Source: Candidatus Dormiibacterota bacterium
Lineage (GTDB): Bacteria; Chloroflexota; Dormibacteria; Aeolococcales; Aeolococcaceae
DNA length: 9,678 bases
Assembly (NCBI GenBank): GCA_003136295.1
Contig: PLDZ01000096.1
Location: forward strand, 7,548-17,225
Direction of reading: 5' to 3'
Shown here in pieces: positions 5,955-9,678 of the stretch (the first letter of the stretch is position 1; every line of letters begins with the position of its first letter). A program made the position numbers and the translations under genes. A model generated the notes under the pieces. The model was not told the DNA's origin. It did not search any database and worked only from the letters and a program-made list of their open reading frames with translations.

Positions 5955-6833
5955 GTGGCTGTTGCCGATGCACCTTCCGTCACGCCGCCGACGCCGGAAA
6001 CCTGCGACCATCCCGCGCCGGTCACCGGGATCATGGCGCATGAATTCGCGCACTACGAAGGCGCCGTCGGACCCGAGGGTCTCCGCCGCACGGTCACCTT
6101 CTATGGCCCGATCGTCGGTGGCCTTCCGATTCGCGCCTGGCACTGCGAGCAGTGCGGGCTGCTCCGCCTCAGCTATCCCGACGGCCGCACAGAGGAGCGG
6201 CGTCTGTTCCCGGGCCCACAGCCGGGGCTGCTCGCCGCGGCATCGCCGGTCGCCACCGAGCGTGTGCACTACGGTATGCAGGCGCGGGTCTCCGGCCTGA
6301 CAGCACAGCCGGCATTCATCGATCAGCTCACCGGTGGCGAGTCGATCGTGCGGCCGTTGCAATTCCCCACGGTCACGCTTCCCGCATGGGATGCGATCAC
6401 CTGGCTGACCGTGCTGGGAATGATCTCCGTGCTCGTGGGACTGCTGTTTGCCGGGCTCTTCGCAGCGCTGTCGTACACCACGCCGAGCGTCGAGCTGCCT
6501 CTGGTGCTGGGCATCGTCTTCATCTTCGTCGGCGTGGTCGCCCTGCGGCTGATTGTCCTGGCGATCCGGCACTTCGCTCCTGCGAAGCAGCTCAGTCCCA
6601 GCGTTGCGGAGACGATGCGCGGCACCCCGGAGCTGGACGCGGCCACACGCACGGTGGTGTTTCTCCTCGTGGTCTGCGTGATGGGTCTGTTCGCCACCGC
6701 CGTGCTCGCGACGTACACATACTCGACCCCCGGGGCCGTGTTGCCGGTGCTGGTCATCAGCTTCGCGTGCGCCATCATCGCCGCGGTGATCAAGGTCGTC
6801 GACGCCACCGTGCGTCACTTCAGCGGCAGGTAA
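5955..6833 (+). CDS. Unrecognised four-helix membrane protein with N-terminal CxxC knuckle
   Basis: I do not recognise a named family. From the GTG at 5955 the product has 292 residues. A Pro-rich start with one Cys (17) is followed by a soluble domain holding WHCEQCGLLRLSYPDGRTEE (62-81). Its CxxC (Cys64, Cys67) looks like one half of a zinc ribbon, and RRLFPGPQPGLL (82-93) follows. Four predicted membrane helices come next (about 149-172, 181-204, 232-254, 262-284) as two hairpins. The second hairpin repeats the first: LSYTTPSVELP (172-182) aligns with YTYSTPGAVLP (254-264), and both halves end in RHF (205-207, 287-289), an ungapped offset of 82 residues. The alternative ATG at 6033 (MAHEFAHY) would drop 26 residues including Cys17. 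It lies 28 bases after ispE and 20 before zwf, so probably co-transcribed. A small membrane sensor or scaffold is conceivable; function is unknown. Confidence 0.8.
   Translation: MAVADAPSVTPPTPETCDHPAPVTGIMAHEFAHYEGAVGPEGLRRTVTFYGPIVGGLPIRAWHCEQCGLLRLSYPDGRTEERRLFPGPQPGLLAAASPVATERVHYGMQARVSGLTAQPAFIDQLTGGESIVRPLQFPTVTLPAWDAITWLTVLGMISVLVGLLFAGLFAALSYTTPSVELPLVLGIVFIFVGVVALRLIVLAIRHFAPAKQLSPSVAETMRGTPELDAATRTVVFLLVVCVMGLFATAVLATYTYSTPGAVLPVLVISFACAIIAAVIKVVDATVRHFSGR
6402..6821 (+). repeat. Internal protein-level duplication (two helical hairpins)
   Basis: Codons 150-207 (6402-6575) and 232-289 (6648-6821) of the membrane protein encode similar units at a constant offset of 82 residues without gaps. 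Shared positions include Gly162/Gly244, Tyr174/Tyr256, Thr176-Pro177/Thr258-Pro259, Leu181-Pro182/Leu263-Pro264 and a closing Arg-His-Phe. Most other positions are conservative hydrophobic swaps. The DNA itself is not obviously repeated, so the duplication is old. Confidence 0.6.
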
Positions 6834-6846
6834 CGGATCCCGTCTC

Positions 6847-6850
6847 GGAG
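6847..6850 (+). promoter_or_regulatory. Candidate ribosome binding site of zwf
   Basis: GGAG at 6847-6850 is one of the few Shine-Dalgarno-like sequences before a start in this window. It is only three bases from the zwf ATG at 6854, closer than ideal, so its use is uncertain. Confidence 0.3.
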
Positions 6851-6853
6851 TCG

Positions 6854-8284
6854 ATGCCCCTCAACGCACCGCCCGATCAGGACATCGTCATCGTCGGCGC
6901 CACCGGCGATCTCGCGCAGCGCAAGCTGATCCCCGCCCTCTACAACCTCCACTCCCAGAAACTGTTGCCTGACAAGGGCGAGATCATCGGCGCGGCGCCG
7001 TTCGACTGGGACGATCAGCGTTTCCGCGACCTCGCTGAATCGGCCGTCAAACAGTTCTCGAGGACGCCACTGCAGAAGTCGATCTTCGCCTCGTTCGCCA
7101 GGCGGTTGCGGTTCGTGCCACTTCCTCCGGACGGGAGCCTGGCGGCGATCCGTCCCGCCACGACGCTGGATCGTCGCATCGCCTACCTGGCCGTTCCGCC
7201 ATCCGCATTCACGTCACTCATCGAGGGCATCAAGACGTCGGGGCTCGCCGAGGGCACATCGATCATCATCGAAAAGCCGTTTGGTCACGATTTGAAATCC
7301 GCGGAGGAGCTGAACCGAACGCTCCACGATGTGGTGCCCGAGCAGCGCATCTTCCGGATCGACCACTACATGGGCAAGGAGACAGTCCAGAATCTCCTCG
7401 TCTTTCGATTCGGCAACTCGCTCTTCGAACGGATCTGGAATCGCGAGGCGATATCACGCGTGGAGATCACCGTCGCGGAGTCGCTCGGCGTCGAGCAGCG
7501 CGGCAAGCTGTACGAGGAGATCGGCGCGATTCGCGACATCGTCCAGAACCACATGTTCCAGGTGCTGTCGCTGGTCGCCATGGACCCACCGCTTTCCTTT
7601 GATGCGGAGGCGATCCGCAACGAAAAGGTCAAGGTGCTCCAGTCGATACAACCGATCCACCCGCACGACGTTGTCCGTGGGCAGTACACGGCGGGCAGCG
7701 TCGAGGGTGAGAAGGTGATCGCTTATCGCGAGGAACCCGGGGTCTCGCCAACGTCGACCACCGAGACCTATGCGGCGCTGCGCCTGCATCTCGAGTCGTG
7801 GCGCTGGTCCGGGGTGCCCTTCTTGCTGCGCACCGGCAAGCGCCTGCCGACCCGCGATACCCGCGTGGTGATCACCTTCCATGATGTCCCGCTGCATCTG
7901 TTCAAGACGGCGGGCGTGCATACGCTGCATCGCAACCGTCTGGTCGTTCGCATCCAGCCGGACGAAGGCATCGCGCTCTCGTTTGTGGCCAAGCAACCGG
8001 GCCCGGAGGTTACCGCTCAGTCGGTCGATATGAACTTCAAATACGGAGACTCATTCAAGACGTCACCACCCGAGGCATACGAGCGTCTGCTCCACGATGC
8101 GCTCGAGGGTGATCACACCCTGTTCATCCGCGAGGACGAGGTCGAGCATGGATGGGCGGCCGTCGAGCCGGTTATCGAAGCCCCGCCACCAATCACCTTT
8201 TATTCAGCCGGCACGTGGGGACCTGAAGACGCCGGGCGGATCGCGAGCCCGAGCCACTGGGACGATTCGGTCGCCGCTGTATGA
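6854..8284 (+). CDS. zwf: Glucose-6-phosphate 1-dehydrogenase
   Basis: Zwf oxidises glucose 6-phosphate to 6-phosphogluconolactone with NADP+ or NAD+, the entry step of the oxidative pentose phosphate (or Entner-Doudoroff) route, in the cytoplasm. The 476-residue protein is near the usual 480-510. The Rossmann motif is GATGDLAQRKLIPALYNL (15-32), and EKPFGHDL (140-147) is the conserved EKPFG segment. The active-site signature is RIDHYMGKE (168-176), with the substrate-binding His171 and Lys175 in place. Further family landmarks are the conserved AIRDIVQNHMFQVLSLVAMD segment and WRWSGVPFLLRTGKRLP. The ATG at 6854 lies just before the first beta strand, as in homologues; the frame is open upstream to 6152, but that part lies inside the preceding gene and matches nothing. 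The TGA overlaps the glk ATG (8281-8284), so the two enzymes are probably translationally coupled and act on the same metabolite. Confidence 0.97.
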   Translation: MPLNAPPDQDIVIVGATGDLAQRKLIPALYNLHSQKLLPDKGEIIGAAPFDWDDQRFRDLAESAVKQFSRTPLQKSIFASFARRLRFVPLPPDGSLAAIRPATTLDRRIAYLAVPPSAFTSLIEGIKTSGLAEGTSIIIEKPFGHDLKSAEELNRTLHDVVPEQRIFRIDHYMGKETVQNLLVFRFGNSLFERIWNREAISRVEITVAESLGVEQRGKLYEEIGAIRDIVQNHMFQVLSLVAMDPPLSFDAEAIRNEKVKVLQSIQPIHPHDVVRGQYTAGSVEGEKVIAYREEPGVSPTSTTETYAALRLHLESWRWSGVPFLLRTGKRLPTRDTRVVITFHDVPLHLFKTAGVHTLHRNRLVVRIQPDEGIALSFVAKQPGPEVTAQSVDMNFKYGDSFKTSPPEAYERLLHDALEGDHTLFIREDEVEHGWAAVEPVIEAPPPITFYSAGTWGPEDAGRIASPSHWDDSVAAV

Positions 8285-9243
8285 CTCCTGCGCTGATCGG
8301 CGTCGACCTGGGCGGGACGAGCATCCGCGCGGCGGTCGCGATCGGAGACGTCACCCACGGTGAGCCCGTGCACCGCGACACCCCGTCACAGGATGGCCCC
8401 GCCGCCGTGCTCGACGCTGTTGCGGAATGCGCCCGGGAGGCGGCCGGCAACGCGCACATCCGCGGCCTTGCGATTGGCATCCCGGGTCCGCTGGATCCCG
8501 GCGCTGGGGTGGTCCACGACGCGCCGAACATGTCTGGTTGGACTGAGATCCCCGCCGCGGCGATGCTCTCGGAACGTATTGAGTGTCCCGTCGTGATCTG
8601 CCACGACGCGGCCGCCGCGGGGTATGCCGAGTTGAAGGCAGGTGCCGGACGCGGCGCACGTCATCTCCTGTTCATCACGGTCAGCACAGGCATCGGCGGT
8701 GCGCTCTTCATCGACGGCGATCTCTATGATGGAGCGACCGGATCGGCCGGTGAGGTCGGCCACACGCCGGTCACCGACGACGGTCCACCTTGCGGGCAGG
8801 GCCACCCAGGGTGCCTCGAAGGCGCATCGTCGGGCACCGCGATCGCAGCTCGCGCCCGCGCCGAGCTCGCCAAGGGCACTCCATCGTCGCTCCAGGGTGT
8901 CGACCTCGCCTCGATCGACGCACGCGCAATTGTGACCGCCGCGAATGCGGGTGATGCGCTCGCGCTGCAGGTGTTCAACGACGCAGGGCACGCGCTCGGG
9001 CGAGCGATCGGAGGGTTCATCAATGTGCTCGCTCCCGACGTGATCGTCATCGGAGGCGGGCTCATTCACGCCGGCGATCTGCTCCTCAAACCAGCACGTC
9101 TCGCCGCGACCGAGATCGCGTTTGAGATTCCCTACCGTCGCTGCAAGATCGTCACCGCGGCACTCGGCACCGACGCGGGATTGATCGGCGCCGTGGCGTG
9201 GGCGGTTCGCAGCTTTGGCGCCGCGCCGGTGGGGATGGGTTAG
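8281..9243 (+). CDS. glk: ROK-family glucokinase
   Basis: This enzyme is predicted to phosphorylate glucose to glucose 6-phosphate with ATP. It has 320 residues, normal for ROK kinases. The N-terminal phosphate-binding motif is GVDLGGTSIRA (7-17). VVICHDAAAAGYAE (104-117) holds the catalytic-type Asp109, with His108 where Asn is usual. ITVSTGIGGALFIDG follows, and GEVGHTPV (157-164) has the sugar-contacting Glu158 and the zinc-ligand His161. The zinc motif, usually CxCGxxGCxE, reads CGQGHPGCLE (171-180): the middle Cys is Gln173, leaving Cys171, Cys178 and perhaps His175. No DNA-binding domain precedes the kinase, so it is an enzyme rather than a ROK repressor such as Mlc or NagC. The start overlaps the zwf stop, which supports glucose as substrate; another hexose or N-acetylmannosamine cannot be excluded. 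The TAG overlaps the stop of the convergent SHOCT gene. Confidence 0.9.
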   Translation: MTPALIGVDLGGTSIRAAVAIGDVTHGEPVHRDTPSQDGPAAVLDAVAECAREAAGNAHIRGLAIGIPGPLDPGAGVVHDAPNMSGWTEIPAAAMLSERIECPVVICHDAAAAGYAELKAGAGRGARHLLFITVSTGIGGALFIDGDLYDGATGSAGEVGHTPVTDDGPPCGQGHPGCLEGASSGTAIAARARAELAKGTPSSLQGVDLASIDARAIVTAANAGDALALQVFNDAGHALGRAIGGFINVLAPDVIVIGGGLIHAGDLLLKPARLAATEIAFEIPYRRCKIVTAALGTDAGLIGAVAWAVRSFGAAPVGMG

Positions 9244-9572
9244 GCCGTCGAGGTGGGGCCGGGGGTGCCCGGTGGGGGTCCACCGGGTGGGGGCACCGGC
9301 AGCGAGAGCATGTCGGCTCGTCGCTGCAGATACTCGTCCCGCGTTATCTCGCCGCGTGCGTAGCGAAGATCGAGCTCATGCAGGCCCGGGCTCTGCCAGC
9401 CGGCATGCCCGTACCCCTGCCACTGGCCACCGGACCACTGGTGAGGGTGGGATGCATGACGGCGCGACGAGCGTGCGACCAGAAGCACCGTCGTGATGAT
9501 GGCGACGAGCACCAGCAGCCAGACGACCCATGCGAGCCAGTGCGCCCCGCCCCCGCCGTAGATATAGAACAT
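9240..9572 (-). CDS. SHOCT-domain single-pass membrane protein
   Basis: The product is a small membrane protein of 110 residues from the ATG at 9572. A Gly-rich start (FYIYGGGGAHW, 2-12) leads to one membrane helix (about 13-33), a basic stop (ARSSRRH) and a His/Trp/Gln/Gly-rich linker (39-60, with His39, 42, 44 and 56). The C-terminal SHOCT motif is LHELDLRYARGEITRDEYLQ (64-83), and a Pro/Gly tail follows. SHOCT is a short helical oligomerisation motif common at the ends of bacterial membrane proteins, usually cytoplasmic and of unknown specific role. A GTG at 9578 would add two residues. A TATGAT element ends 11 bases before the ATG, which supports a nearly leaderless mRNA starting inside that GTG. 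The TAA (TTA on +, 9240-9242) overlaps the glk TAG. The histidine cluster could bind metal, but that is a guess. Confidence 0.82.
   Translation of the reverse strand: MFYIYGGGGAHWLAWVVWLLVLVAIITTVLLVARSSRRHASHPHQWSGGQWQGYGHAGWQSPGLHELDLRYARGEITRDEYLQRRADMLSLPVPPPGGPPPGTPGPTSTA
9264..9297. terminator. GC-rich hairpin and G-run cluster downstream of glk
   Basis: GGTGCCC (9264-9270) pairs with GGGCACC (9291-9297), and inside it GGTGG (9271-9275) pairs with CCACC (9280-9284). An alternative perfect stem is CCCGGTGG (9268-9275) with CCACCGGG (9280-9287) around a GGGT loop. It begins 20 bases after the glk stop, so it may end or protect the zwf-glk transcript, but no T-tract follows. The + strand also has G-runs at 9255-9258, 9261-9265, 9274-9278, 9285-9287 and 9289-9293, enough for a G-quadruplex. 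The stretch also encodes the Pro/Gly tail of the SHOCT protein, which alone could explain the composition. Confidence 0.35.
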
Positions 9573-9583
9573 TCGCACCGCAA

Positions 9584-9589
9584 ATCATA
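9584..9589 (-). promoter_or_regulatory. Probable -10 element of the SHOCT gene
   Basis: TATGAT on the minus strand (9589 to 9584) is a 5/6 match to TATAAT. It ends 11 bases before the ATG at 9572, so transcription should start about 3-5 bases before that codon. No -35 at normal spacing is convincing. CAGGA...TCCTG, two inverted half-sites eight bases apart, lies just upstream (about 9595-9612) and might be an operator. Confidence 0.45.
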
Positions 9590-9645
9590 CGAGCCAGGAC
9601 ATGTCATTCCTGTGACGGACGATTCGATTGCGACCTGCAACGAAA

Positions 9646-9675
9646 ATGACCCACCGGCAGCGGCCGATGGGTCAT
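9646..9675 (-). terminator. Rho-independent-type terminator for a minus-strand gene beyond the right edge
   Basis: ATGACCCA (9646-9653) pairs with TGGGTCAT (9668-9675). After one C-A mismatch, CGGC (9655-9658) pairs with GCCG (9663-9666) around an AGCG loop. On the minus strand the hairpin is followed by TTTT (+ strand AAAA, 9643-9646), the layout of an intrinsic terminator. The transcript would come from right of the window. TGATGA on the minus strand (9677 to 9672) could include that gene's stop codon, which cannot be confirmed here. Upstream of the SHOCT promoter it would also insulate that gene. Confidence 0.55.
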
Positions 9676-9678
9676 CAG

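Noticed and set aside
6152..6853. Extension of zwf by more than 230 codons
   Set aside because: It lies inside the membrane-protein gene in another frame, is Arg/Gly/His-rich and matches no G6PDH domain.
8386..9069. 227-codon minus-strand frame opposite glk
   Set aside because: It is antisense to conserved ROK motifs, with no start signal and no domain.
1..9678. Search for CRISPR repeats, tRNA/rRNA, insertion sequences, prophage or defence genes
   Set aside because: I found no regularly spaced repeats, cloverleaf-like sequences, transposase motifs or terminal inverted repeats. Base composition looks even across the window, so no mobile element is supported.

Overview
The window is GC-rich (about two thirds G+C by eye), gene-dense chromosomal DNA with ordinary bacterial housekeeping genes. 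GTG starts are common, Shine-Dalgarno sequences are weak or missing, and the order comEA-comEC-(extra gene)-holA><rpsT is one widely seen in Actinomycetota, Firmicutes and Chloroflexota-type bacteria. Together with a ROK glucokinase, a SHOCT membrane protein and an S20 protein with a basic Ala/Lys/Pro tail, this suggests a monoderm-type soil or aquatic lineage such as Chloroflexota/Dormibacterota or a deep actinobacterium. That placement is inference. I see no rRNA, tRNA, CRISPR array, insertion sequence or phage gene.

Left block (1-2821, + strand): a DNA-uptake operon. A 5'-truncated comEA (membrane anchor, SLBB, helix-hairpin-helix) overlaps comEC (DNA channel) by 4 bases. comEC overlaps by 4 bases a third gene that matches the usual C-terminal metallo-beta-lactamase domain of ComEC, here a separate protein with every metal-ligand position substituted. 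A small lipoprotein gene (2865-3347, - strand) faces it.

Middle block (3452-5041): holA (DNA polymerase III delta subunit, clamp loader) converges on rpsT (ribosomal protein S20). The two stop codons sit in the two arms of one perfect 8-bp hairpin. Folding elements also lie just before the holA start and in the rpsT leader.

Right block (5042-9243, + strand): a metabolic run of ispE (MEP isoprenoid pathway), an unrecognised four-helix membrane protein with a zinc-knuckle-like CxxC and an internal duplication, zwf (glucose-6-phosphate dehydrogenase) and glk (ROK glucokinase, start overlapping the zwf stop). glk would make glucose 6-phosphate and zwf would oxidise it, feeding NADPH and the pentose phosphate pathway. 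A SHOCT-domain membrane protein (9240-9572, - strand) converges on glk with overlapping stop codons. The last 100 bases hold its likely promoter and a terminator-like hairpin for a minus-strand gene beyond the right edge. No gene-free stretch exceeds about 105 bases.
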